From positions 1 through 63,457 of the forward strand of contig CADCNH010000006.1 of assembly GCA_902802755.1 (NCBI GenBank): a DNA stretch of 63,457 bases, given 5' to 3'. A program made the position numbers and the translations under genes. This stretch comes from an uncultured Bacteroidota bacterium (GTDB lineage: Bacteria; Bacteroidota; Bacteroidia; Bacteroidales; WCHB1-69). Positions 52,207-59,829 of this stretch are shown one piece after another (positions within the stretch are counted from its first letter, which is position 1; every line of letters begins with the position of its first letter). The notes under the pieces were generated by a model that was given only the letters and a program-made list of their open reading frames with translations, was not told the origin of the DNA and searched no databases.

Positions 52207-53385
52207 TTATGAAATCAATGCTATGAATTTCGCCATTTTCTCACGATTGGCTTCCACCTCCTGAAAAAAACGCAGTTGATTACGTGTACGCACGAGATTG
52301 TGTTCAGGATACTTGATTTTGTAATAGGTATCGCCATTAAGATAGTCAGTCAGGAAACGCACGGCCTGCATCATGGGGAACAAGCATACTGCGAAAGGCA
52401 AATGCTCGCGCTCTATGGGTGTGAGGAAGGAGGCCGTTGATTCCAAATAGCCTTGAGTAAAGGCCTCGAAAATATCCCAACGGAACTTGATGGAATCCAG
52501 TTCGGGTGAGTCTTCGGGCTGACTGTTGGCAGCGGTGCGCAGAAAGTCGCCATAGTCGGAGAAAATATAGGCTGGCATCACGGTGTCAAGGTCAATGATA
52601 CAGAGTACGTTACCATTGCGGTCGAAGAGCATGTTATTGACCTTTGTGTCGCAGTGGCAGACTCTTTTGGGTAACAATCCTTGACGGTATAATCTTTCAG
52701 CCAGACACATTTCATCGGCATGAGCCTCAATGAGTTCCAATTCTTTGCTCACTTCTTTCACGCGTCCAGCCATATTATTGGCAACAGCTTGGTGCAATTG
52801 TTGGAGGCGCAACTCCATGTTGTGAAAGTCGGGAATGGTTTCGCCCAATGGCTCGTTGAGATCGATAAGTTGCTGTTGGAAATGGCCAAAGGCCAGTCCG
52901 CAGTCATAGCTGCTCTGGGGAGTTATTTCTTCAAGCGTAAGAGTATCAGCAATATAAATACTCATGCGCCAGTAACTGCAATCATGTCTATTTTTTTCTG
53001 ATTTTTCTGAGAAAGGATTTGCTAATGCTTCTTCACTATCGGGAGGGCAAATATAATAGGTTTTGCCAGTGTTGGTTGGAATAAAGCGCAATACCCGACG
53101 GTCCACATCTGAAATACCTTCAGCTTGCAGTTTGCGGCGTAGATGATTAGTCACAACTTCGATATTGTGTTGCAACATTTCCACATTGGTAAAAATTTGA
53201 TGATTAATACGTTGCAGCACATAGTCGGGCTTGTTAGTGGGCTTTGAGTCTGTCGAAGCGTCCTCCACAAGAGTTTTGACCAAAAAGGTGTCATTGATGA
53301 GCCCCTTGCCCAAAGGCTCCACCGCCGTCACACTTCCTTCGATACGGAACTGCCGCACAATCTCTATCAGCTCTTCAGTAGTCAT
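52207..53385 (-). CDS. NahK-like N-acetylhexosamine 1-kinase
   Basis: 392-aa aminoglycoside phosphotransferase-fold kinase. The catalytic loop is HCDTKVNNMLFD (His244-Asp246) and the metal aspartate lies in CIIDLDTVMP (Asp265/Asp267); VLQRINHQIF near residue 57 matches NahK-type enzymes, which phosphorylate GalNAc/GlcNAc at C1 in the lacto-N-biose/galacto-N-biose pathway. The next gene upstream on the same strand encodes a GH109 GalNAc-releasing enzyme, supporting a GalNAc substrate. The two are separated by 324 bp of repeats, so they may not share a transcript. Confidence 0.8.
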   Translation of the reverse strand: MTTEELIEIVRQFRIEGSVTAVEPLGKGLINDTFLVKTLVEDASTDSKPTNKPDYVLQRINHQIFTNVEMLQHNIEVVTNHLRRKLQAEGISDVDRRVLRFIPTNTGKTYYICPPDSEEALANPFSEKSEKNRHDCSYWRMSIYIADTLTLEEITPQSSYDCGLAFGHFQQQLIDLNEPLGETIPDFHNMELRLQQLHQAVANNMAGRVKEVSKELELIEAHADEMCLAERLYRQGLLPKRVCHCDTKVNNMLFDRNGNVLCIIDLDTVMPAYIFSDYGDFLRTAANSQPEDSPELDSIKFRWDIFEAFTQGYLESTASFLTPIEREHLPFAVCLFPMMQAVRFLTDYLNGDTYYKIKYPEHNLVRTRNQLRFFQEVEANREKMAKFIALIS

Positions 53386-53709
53386 TGTTAAAGTTTAAGA
53401 ATTCAGAATTCAAAGTTCAAATTTAAATTCCCCTTCTATTAGAATCGACGAAGGAGCGAGAGCAGAGGCAAAGCTTGCTTTGGCTATGCCGAGCGAGGAG
53501 GAGAAGGAGGCGTAGCCTCCAACGGGTGGCTGAAGGCCGGGGTAGTGATATTAAAATTCAAAATTCAAAACTAACCCCTATCCACTAATTCCTATTCCCT
53601 AAAATCATTTGCTAATTAACGAATTAACTATTTTGCTAATTCAATTAGCACATTAAAACTCCCCTCGAGTGCAGCGAGATTCCCCTTAAGCACGTAGTGC
53701 GAAACTCCC
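53386..53709. other. 324-bp intergenic repeat cluster
   Basis: Contains AATTCAAAGTTC words (53398-53425), the long GGCC-hairpin repeat (53427-53548), AACCCCTATCC words (53575-53600), ATTAGCACATT words (53606-53657) and the mini-hairpin array (53658-53710). No open frame or promoter is seen. Confidence 0.7.
53427..53548 (+). repeat. GGCC-hairpin repeat, long form
   Basis: Starts ATTCCCCTTCT and ends GGCC-GGGGTAGTG like the short copy at 17915, but has a ~75-bp interior with hairpins AAGC-TT-GCTT, GGAGGC-GTA-GCCTCC (53506-53520) and GGC-TGAA-GGCC. The copy at 58755-58877 aligns over its whole length. Confidence 0.8.
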
Positions 53710-53710
53710 C
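53658..53710. repeat. CTCCCC mini-hairpin array (two units)
   Basis: CTCGAGTGCAGCGAG and AAGCAC-GTA-GTGC hairpins between CTCCCC blocks. The array ends on the first base of the GH109 stop codon, so it abuts the gene exactly. Confidence 0.7.
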
Positions 53711-55101
53711 TATTTTTTGGCGAACGCATAGCTAAACCCCTTCACCTTGTTCCATGCTCCACGGGTGAAGTCGGGGATGGCAACGGGGGCAGAGCCGTTC
53801 TCTAAAGAGATGCGTGTCAGCGGGCCGAGACAGCACCACTCCGCCATATCGTAAACGTCCATATCGAGCGGTAGTCCGTTTTGCAGGCAATAGATTAAGC
53901 GATAGTCCATGATGAAATCCATGCCGCCGTGTCCACCTATGCGGCGTGCCGTTTCTTCCAATTCTTGCACAAACGAAGGCAGGTATTTCTGCAACATGGC
54001 CTGACAAAGCTCGGCAGGCAAGGCCGAATGGGCATTCAGGTTCTGGTAGTCGGCAGTCTCACTTTCGTCAAGTTGACCTGAACGGAACAGCAGCTGATTA
54101 ACGGGATATTTGCTGGCATAACCATCGGAGCCTACCACTTGGTACATGCGGCTGTAAGGGCGCGGGGTCAGCACATCATGCTGGATGAGCATGGTTTTGC
54201 CATTAACTGTGCGTATAAGCGTAGAGGTTTGGTCACCATTCTTAAAATCAGCGCAATCTTTACCAGTCTGTTTTTTCACCACTTTGGGACCATTACAAGA
54301 CTTTGTGTCCATGGCTACCAAGTATTCCATGCGGTCGCCACGGTGGATGTTCAGTACTTGGCAGTCGGGACCTATACCATGGGTGGGGTAGATGTCGCCG
54401 CGGTTCTTCATATTGAAGTCCAGACGCCAGTTGTTCCAGTATTCTGGCCAGAAATCGTCGAGATTGTGCAGGTAGGAGCCTTCCACGTGCAACACCTCGC
54501 CAAAGAGTCCCTGTTGGGCCATGTTCAGTGTGGCTATCTCGAAGAAGTCATAAACACAGTTTTCCAGCATCATGCAGTGTTTGCGCGTTCGTTCGCTGGT
54601 GTTGATGAGTTGCCAAATTTCTTCCAGAGAAATAGCAGCAGGCACTTCTATGGCTACATGTTTGCCGTGTTCCATGGCATAGATAGCAAGGGGAGCATGG
54701 TGTATCCAGTCGGTGGCGATATAGATGAGGTCGATATCGTCGTGCTCGCACATCTCCTTATAAGCCTCGGTACTGCCGCTATAGCCCGTGGCACGTGGAC
54801 GACCAAGTTTTTCCAGTATTTCTTGGCATTTTTCCACTCGGTCGGCTTCTACATCGCAGAGGCCTTTTATGTCGGTACCTTCAATCTGTGCGAAGCGCTC
54901 CACGGCATCGGGACCGCGCATACCCAGACCGATGAAACCCACACGTACCGTATCCATTGGCGGGGCTGTCAGTTGCAGCACGTCGGTCTGCCCGGCAGGT
55001 CGCTCCGGCACCTCCGTTTCAATCATTTTCGTCTGCTGTTCTTTGTTATCACATGCTATCAGCAGCAAGGCTACTGCCAAAAAGTAAAAGATTCTTTTCA
55101 T
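53710..55101 (-). CDS. GH109 family alpha-N-acetylgalactosaminidase-like lipoprotein
   Basis: 463-aa Gfo/Idh/MocA-fold protein that uses NAD in a retaining glycosidase mechanism and removes terminal GalNAc (blood group A, mucins). It begins with a lipoprotein signal (LLLIAC, Cys17). The NAD loop is VGFIGLGMRG; GLCDVEADRVEKC, ATDWIHHAPLAIYAM, VEVPAAIS-like (AIEVPAAIS) and YPTHGIGPDCQVLNIHRGD are GH109 landmarks. Length is typical. With the NahK-like kinase nearby it outlines a GalNAc salvage route. Confidence 0.9.
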   Translation of the reverse strand: MKRIFYFLAVALLLIACDNKEQQTKMIETEVPERPAGQTDVLQLTAPPMDTVRVGFIGLGMRGPDAVERFAQIEGTDIKGLCDVEADRVEKCQEILEKLGRPRATGYSGSTEAYKEMCEHDDIDLIYIATDWIHHAPLAIYAMEHGKHVAIEVPAAISLEEIWQLINTSERTRKHCMMLENCVYDFFEIATLNMAQQGLFGEVLHVEGSYLHNLDDFWPEYWNNWRLDFNMKNRGDIYPTHGIGPDCQVLNIHRGDRMEYLVAMDTKSCNGPKVVKKQTGKDCADFKNGDQTSTLIRTVNGKTMLIQHDVLTPRPYSRMYQVVGSDGYASKYPVNQLLFRSGQLDESETADYQNLNAHSALPAELCQAMLQKYLPSFVQELEETARRIGGHGGMDFIMDYRLIYCLQNGLPLDMDVYDMAEWCCLGPLTRISLENGSAPVAIPDFTRGAWNKVKGFSYAFAKK

Positions 55102-55154
55102 ATTGTTTGACTTTTAAAGGTAAAAATCAGGAGACAAAGATACGTAAAAAAACA

Positions 55155-55219
55155 ATTTGCACATTAACTAATATGCTAATTAATTAGCACATTAGCACAT
55201 TAACTCATTGGCACATTAA
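55155..55219. repeat. ATTAGCACATT word repeat before pepE
   Basis: Words TTTGCACATTAACTAAT, TGCTAATTAATTAGCACATT and GGCACATT, ending in AAAAAAATTTG and the promoter. Confidence 0.6.
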
Positions 55220-55228
55220 AAAAATTTG

Positions 55229-55236
55229 TATCTTTG
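55229..55236 (+). promoter_or_regulatory. -7 element for pepE
   Basis: TATCTTTG 28 bp before the ATG. Confidence 0.5.
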
Positions 55237-55264
55237 CACCCTTAACCCTAAAAATAATATTGTC

Positions 55265-56017
55265 ATGAAACTCTTGCTGATTAGTAATTCCACGAATTAT
55301 AAGGAACAGTATTTGGGCTGGTGCATGCCCTTGATTGCTGAATTTTTGAAAAACGAGAAGAAAAACATCCTTTTCTTCCCATACGCAGGCATCAATATCG
55401 GTGGTAAAGCATATCCCGAAAGCTATGACGCTTATACTGAACGTGTTCAAAAGGTTTTCAAAGATTTTGGTTTCAAGGTGACTTCCATCCATAAAGCCAA
55501 ATGTCCCGTGGAAGCTGTCAACAAGGCTGATGTCATCATGGTAGGTGGCGGCAATACCTTCCATTTGGTTTCAGAGATTCATAAATATAAATTGATAGAG
55601 CCCGTGAGACGCAAAGTGCTGGAAGGAACGCCTTTCTTAGGTTGGAGTGCGGGTTCCAATGTGGCTTGCCCGACCCTTCGCACGACCAACGATATGCCCG
55701 TGGTGATGCCCGAAAGTTTCCAGTGCTTCGATTTTGTTCCTTTCCAAATAAATCCTCACTACGTTGATCCATATCCCGAAAAAATCAACGATGCGATCCG
55801 TCACGGTGGTGAAACCCGTCAGGTGAGAATTGAGGAATTTCTGGCTGTGAATCAGGAAATTACAGTTGCTGGTTTGCGTGAAGCCACAGCAATGTGGGTG
55901 GAAAACGACCGCATCACGCTGAAAGGCGAACGCCCGATGCGTGTGCTGAAATTCGGCAAGAAACCTCGCGAAATCAAACCCGGCAGCACTTTTGACTTTG
56001 CCTTGAATCTAAAATAA
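55265..56017 (+). CDS. pepE: Dipeptidase E (alpha-aspartyl dipeptidase)
   Basis: Cleaves Asp-X dipeptides; S51 serine peptidase. 250 aa from MKLLLISNS; the frame is open 13 codons upstream but lies over the promoter. The nucleophile is in GWSAGSNVACPT, preceded by MVGGGNTFHLV; PFQINPHYVDPYPEK contains the catalytic His, and the family Glu follows. Its own promoter; followed after ~100 bp by the DHODH-like gene. Confidence 0.93.
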   Translation: MKLLLISNSTNYKEQYLGWCMPLIAEFLKNEKKNILFFPYAGINIGGKAYPESYDAYTERVQKVFKDFGFKVTSIHKAKCPVEAVNKADVIMVGGGNTFHLVSEIHKYKLIEPVRRKVLEGTPFLGWSAGSNVACPTLRTTNDMPVVMPESFQCFDFVPFQINPHYVDPYPEKINDAIRHGGETRQVRIEEFLAVNQEITVAGLREATAMWVENDRITLKGERPMRVLKFGKKPREIKPGSTFDFALNLK

Positions 56018-56116
56018 GTGATCAGGTTTCAGGGGTTAGGGGTCAGAATATTAAATTATCTGTAACCTGACACCTTTAAAAAAAAAACCAAGATAACAAT
56101 AATAAAACATAAAGCT

Positions 56117-57100
56117 ATGGTCGATCTTTCAGTAAAATATATGGGCTTCAAATTACGCAGCCCGCTGATTTTGGGCAGTTGCGCACTGACCAAAGATGTT
56201 GAAAAACTCAAACAGGCTGAGGAAGCCGGCTTCGGTGCTGTGGTGCTGAAATCCATCTTCGAAGAGGAAATTCGTCACGAGGTGAATGCTGTGGTGGATG
56301 ATGATAGTGCGTTGATGTATCGTCAGGCATACGACTATATGGTGCAATATCAGGAGATGGCATCCTCTTCCAAATATCTTGATTTGATTAAAAATGCCAC
56401 CGAAAAGCTGTCTATTCCGGTGATTGCTAGCGTGAACTGCGCTACTCCTTCGGGCTGGACCAAGTACGCCAAGATGATTCAGGATGCTGGAGCCAAAGCG
56501 TTGGAAATCAATTATTTTATACTCCCAGCAAGTTTTGAGCACGATGTGGATTTTTATTATAAATCATACATTGAATTGGTGGAGAATCTGAAAAAAACGA
56601 TTACCATCCCCTTTGCACTTAAGGTTTCTACCTATTTTACCGACATGGCACGTTTCTTGCAGAAATTGTCCTATACGGGTATCAGCTCGCTGGTGATTTT
56701 CAACCGTTTCCACGCACCGGATATCAATATCGACAAGATGGAATTTGCTTCCACCAATAGCTTGGGTAATGAGTATGAGTTGAGTAACACTTTGCGTTGG
56801 ACGGGTTTGCTGAGTGGACATCTGCGTTGCGATTTATCGGCTACAACAGGCGTACACGACAGTAAAGGCTTGATCAAATTGCTGTTAGCAGGTGCCAACA
56901 GTGTGCAGGCCGCTTCTGTTTTCTATCAGAAAGGCATTAGTTATGGTTCGACCATGCTGATGGAAATGAAAGACTGGATGGAGAAACATGGCTACAATTC
57001 CGTGGATGAGTTCCGTGGACTGATGAGTTACAAGAAGGTGGAGAATCCTGACTCTTATTTCAGAATCCAGTTCATGAAACACATGGCAGGTATCGAATAA
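56117..57100 (+). CDS. Dihydroorotate dehydrogenase-like FMN protein
   Basis: 327-aa TIM-barrel protein of the DHODH superfamily: NCATPSGWTKYAKMIQDAGAKALEINYF lies at the substrate-binding strand, and GVHDSKGLIKLLLAGANSVQAAS at the FMN phosphate site. The catalytic Cys/Ser position reads SVNCATPSG. It is not the standard PyrD, but a paralogous group annotated as 'DHODH-like' in Bacteroidota; substrate unknown. It is 3 bp upstream of gldB, so they share a transcript. Confidence 0.85.
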   Translation: MVDLSVKYMGFKLRSPLILGSCALTKDVEKLKQAEEAGFGAVVLKSIFEEEIRHEVNAVVDDDSALMYRQAYDYMVQYQEMASSSKYLDLIKNATEKLSIPVIASVNCATPSGWTKYAKMIQDAGAKALEINYFILPASFEHDVDFYYKSYIELVENLKKTITIPFALKVSTYFTDMARFLQKLSYTGISSLVIFNRFHAPDINIDKMEFASTNSLGNEYELSNTLRWTGLLSGHLRCDLSATTGVHDSKGLIKLLLAGANSVQAASVFYQKGISYGSTMLMEMKDWMEKHGYNSVDEFRGLMSYKKVENPDSYFRIQFMKHMAGIE

Positions 57101-57103
57101 AAC

Positions 57104-58165
57104 ATGAAGAAAAAAGTTATTTTTGGCGTGATTATCGCCGTTTTGCTCTTGCTGGCAGGAGGTATTTTGTTGTGGCATTTCCGCAGTGCAAATTCTTCGG
57201 ATAATAGTCGTAAACATGAGGTAAAACCTGCTGAGGTGCGTAAGGTGGAACGTCAAATCGACATTCATATCAAAAGGTATGAAAAAGATTTGTTTTCGTT
57301 AGATACTGCCCGTTTGTCGGAGGAACTGAAGCGTATTTCTTTGGAATATCCTGAAATATTGATAGATAAAAATGCATGGAAGGATCCCCAGATGTTGTAT
57401 CAGCTGAAAGCATATATCACAGATCCAATTATTCTGGAAATCTATCATGATGTGATGAGGATTTATCCCGACTTGAAATACGTTGAGTCAGAGTTGAATA
57501 CGGCGATGAGCTATTATCTGAATTATTTTCCTGATGATTCATTGCCAGTGTTTTACTCTTTGGTGCCCGGATTAAACACAGAAATGCCAACGGTCTATGG
57601 CTATGGCGATGATATTTTCATCCATTTGGACATGTATCTGGGCAAGAATTACAAGTATTATTCTCAAATAGGTATGCCTAATTTTGTGAGCCAGCGATGT
57701 GAAAAAAAATATTTGGCACTTGATTGTGTGAATAAGGCGCTGGTATACAAATATTTGCCACAGAAATCCCCAGTTTCTTTACTGGATAATATTATTTATG
57801 AAGGAAAGAAAATGTATTTTACGGAGATGATGTTTCCAGACAAAGAGGAAATGGATGTGATGGAATATACACCGGAAAAATACGCTTGGGCCATGGAAAA
57901 TCAGGGGAAGGTATGGTCTTATATCATTGAAAAGGATTTGTTGTTTTCTAAACAAAACGATGTAATCCGACAATTTGTGGATGACACACCCTTTACAAAG
58001 CCCTTTACTAACAACTCGCCAGGCAGAATGGGGGTGTTTATCGGATGGAAAATTATACAAAATTTCATGGAAAACAATCCGGAGGTGAGCCTTCTGGAGC
58101 TGATGCAAAATACGGATTCGCAAGCAATTCTAAATAAGTCTGGATACAAACCACGCAATAGATAA
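57104..58165 (+). CDS. gldB: Gliding motility protein GldB
   Basis: 353-aa envelope protein of the GldB family, required for gliding/T9SS in Flavobacterium. Family signs: IDIHIKRYEKDLFSLD after the anchor, FPDDSLPVFYSLVPGLN in the middle and NSPGRMGVFIGWKIIQNFM near the C-terminus. Unlike typical GldB there is no lipobox: residues 5-26 form an uncleaved hydrophobic anchor without Cys. It follows the DHODH-like gene by 3 bp and precedes ssb. Confidence 0.85.
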   Translation: MKKKVIFGVIIAVLLLLAGGILLWHFRSANSSDNSRKHEVKPAEVRKVERQIDIHIKRYEKDLFSLDTARLSEELKRISLEYPEILIDKNAWKDPQMLYQLKAYITDPIILEIYHDVMRIYPDLKYVESELNTAMSYYLNYFPDDSLPVFYSLVPGLNTEMPTVYGYGDDIFIHLDMYLGKNYKYYSQIGMPNFVSQRCEKKYLALDCVNKALVYKYLPQKSPVSLLDNIIYEGKKMYFTEMMFPDKEEMDVMEYTPEKYAWAMENQGKVWSYIIEKDLLFSKQNDVIRQFVDDTPFTKPFTNNSPGRMGVFIGWKIIQNFMENNPEVSLLELMQNTDSQAILNKSGYKPRNR

Positions 58166-58231
58166 TTTAATTAATTCTATAATTTAGAAATAAAAATTAT
58201 CAACAATTTAAAAAATGATATGAATTTATTG

Positions 58232-58239
58232 TATTTTTG
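58232..58239 (+). promoter_or_regulatory. -7 element for ssb
   Basis: TATTTTTG 24 bp before the ssb ATG. Confidence 0.5.
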
Positions 58240-58263
58240 CATTGAATTTTAAAACTAATAGAT

Positions 58264-58707
58264 ATGTCTGGAATAAACAAAGTTATTTTAGTGGGACGTT
58301 TGGGCAAGGATCCCGAAGTCCGCACGTTCGAAGGTGGTGTCAAGAAGGCCAACTTCACCTTGGCCACATCCGAGTACCGTAAGGACAAGGATGGCAACAG
58401 GGTGGAGCTGACAGAATGGCACAACGTTGTATGTTGGCGTAATCTGGCGGAAAATGCCGAGAAGTATTTGGTCAAAGGCAAAATGATTTATGTGGAGGGC
58501 AAGCTTCGTACCCGTAGTTGGGACGATAACGGCTCGAAGCGTTACATTACCGAAATTGAGGCTTCTACTTTTACCATGCTGAGCAGCAAGTCGGATGAGA
58601 CAGAGCAGAAGGTGCCCAATATGGCGGCATCAGCCCCCGCACCGGTTCCACCACAGCCCCCAGTGGAAGAAAATTTTCCACCTGAAACCGACGATCTGCC
58701 GTTCTAA
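58264..58707 (+). CDS. ssb: Single-stranded DNA-binding protein
   Basis: 147-aa OB-fold protein: MSGINKVILVGRLGKDPEVR, TEWHNVVCWRNLAENAEKYL and YVEGKLRTRSWDDNG are canonical, and the flexible Pro-rich tail ends in the acidic tip DDLPF that recruits repair proteins. Length normal. In Flavobacterium ssb is near gldD/gldE; here it follows gldB. Confidence 0.97.
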   Translation: MSGINKVILVGRLGKDPEVRTFEGGVKKANFTLATSEYRKDKDGNRVELTEWHNVVCWRNLAENAEKYLVKGKMIYVEGKLRTRSWDDNGSKRYITEIEASTFTMLSSKSDETEQKVPNMAASAPAPVPPQPPVEENFPPETDDLPF

Positions 58708-58959
58708 CAACAGGATGCAAGGCTACAAAAAGGATTGAGGATTAGGAGTTGTAAATCCCCCTTCTTTTAGGGTTGACGAATGAGTGAGTGCAGAGGCAAA
58801 GTTTACTTGGACTCTTCCGAGCGAGGAGGAAACGAAGTCGTAAGACTTCAACGGATGGCCGTAGGCCGGGGTAGTAGCATAAACACGTATGCGAAACCCA
58901 CAATTTTAATTCTTAATCCTCAATCTTCAACTTTCAGTTTTCAACTGTCAGTTTGATTG
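58708..58959. other. Intergenic repeats between ssb and tRNA-Arg
   Basis: Besides the GGCC-hairpin repeat (58755-58877), the region has TTAATTCTTAATCCTCAATC and TTCAACTTTCAGTTTTCAAC words (58905-58950). There is no gene; the tRNA-Arg promoter faces away from it. Confidence 0.6.
58755..58877 (+). repeat. GGCC-hairpin repeat, long form
   Basis: Aligns along the full length with 53427-53548. The interior hairpins differ by compensated changes: GAAGTC-GTAA-GACTTC (58834-58849) instead of GGAGGC-GTA-GCCTCC, AAGT-TT-ACTT instead of AAGC-TT-GCTT, and GGCC-GTA-GGCC (58857-58867). Confidence 0.8.
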
Positions 58960-59031
58960 TAGCCCCGCTGGGAATCGAACCCAAATCTCAGGTTTAGGAA
59001 ACCTCCGTTCTATCCATTGAACTACAGGGCC
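58960..59031 (-). tRNA. tRNA-Arg(CCU)
   Basis: Cloverleaf on the minus strand: acceptor GGCCCTG/CGGGGCT with G-T pairs, D arm GTTC/GAAC, anticodon loop TTCCTAA giving CCU for AGG, T arm TTGGG/CCCAG with TTCGATT, discriminator A. The CCA is not encoded. Promoter TAACTTTG on the minus strand at 59045-59052. Confidence 0.9.
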
Positions 59032-59044
59032 TTTTTTGCGGTTG

Positions 59045-59100
59045 CAAAGTTACTTCATTTTTCTTTATCTTCAACCAAATAAAAAAATTTGTTATCTTTG
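59045..59100. promoter_or_regulatory. Divergent promoters of tRNA-Arg and ktrA
   Basis: Minus-strand TAACTTTG at 59045-59052 with TTG (plus-strand CAA 59072-59074) 19 nt upstream; plus-strand TATCTTTG at 59093-59100. Confidence 0.55.
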
Positions 59101-59128
59101 CCGCCGATTTGCAAAAAAAGGAGTCATT

Positions 59129-59824
59129 ATGTCAAATGAAAAATTCGCAATCATCGGTGCTGGCCATTTTGGGTCCGCTATCGCTACTGCCTTGTCGGAA
59201 AAAGGTGCTGAGGTGTTAGTCATCGATTCTGATATCAATGTAGTGCAGGACATCTCCGAGGATGTGGCCTATTCAGTATGCATCGATGCAACCAACAAAC
59301 GAGCCTTGATTGGTGAAAATATTCAGGAATTTGATGCGGTGATTGTCACCATTGGCAACGATTTTGTGAAGCGTTTGCTGTGTGCGGCCAACCTGCTCGA
59401 CCTCAATGTGAAGCGTATCATTTGCCGCTCCATGGGCGAAAGCCAGCGTATTATCCTCGGCAAGATGGGTATTACGGAATTTTTGTCGCCAGAGGATGAA
59501 ATCGGTAAGCTTTTTGCCGAAAGACTAATGAATCCCAATATGCTGTCGTACCTGCAATTGCCCGATGAATACAAGATTGCGGAGATTTTGACCCCCCAGC
59601 GTTTGGTGGGACTGACCGTAGGAGATATCAATTTCCGTGACAATCATCACTTGAGTTTGATTACCATCCGTCGTGCTTTTGAGGAAGTGGTGGAAGACAA
59701 AATCGGTGAGGCGGAGCATATCCTCGGCGTGCCGGAAAATACTACTCCTATCAAGGAAAAAGATGTGTTTGTCCTCTTTGGAAAATCTCGTGACATCGAG
59801 AACTTTATCAAGATTAATCAATAA
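59129..59824 (+). CDS. ktrA: Potassium uptake regulatory subunit KtrA (RCK domain)
   Basis: 231-aa cytosolic gating subunit: N-terminal RCK NAD/ATP-binding fold IIGAGHFGSAIATAL and VLVIDSD, C-terminal RCK_C domain (residues ~140-225). The start is MSNEKFAI because AAGGAG lies 6 bases upstream; the open frame further upstream covers the promoter. It is followed after 5 bp by ktrB, its membrane partner. Confidence 0.93.
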   Translation: MSNEKFAIIGAGHFGSAIATALSEKGAEVLVIDSDINVVQDISEDVAYSVCIDATNKRALIGENIQEFDAVIVTIGNDFVKRLLCAANLLDLNVKRIICRSMGESQRIILGKMGITEFLSPEDEIGKLFAERLMNPNMLSYLQLPDEYKIAEILTPQRLVGLTVGDINFRDNHHLSLITIRRAFEEVVEDKIGEAEHILGVPENTTPIKEKDVFVLFGKSRDIENFIKINQ

Positions 59825-59829
59825 GAAAG

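Noticed and set aside
54139..55110. 323-codon plus-strand frame opposite the GH109 gene
   Set aside because: The GH109 frame has signal peptide, NAD motif and family landmarks; the opposite frame has none and no promoter.
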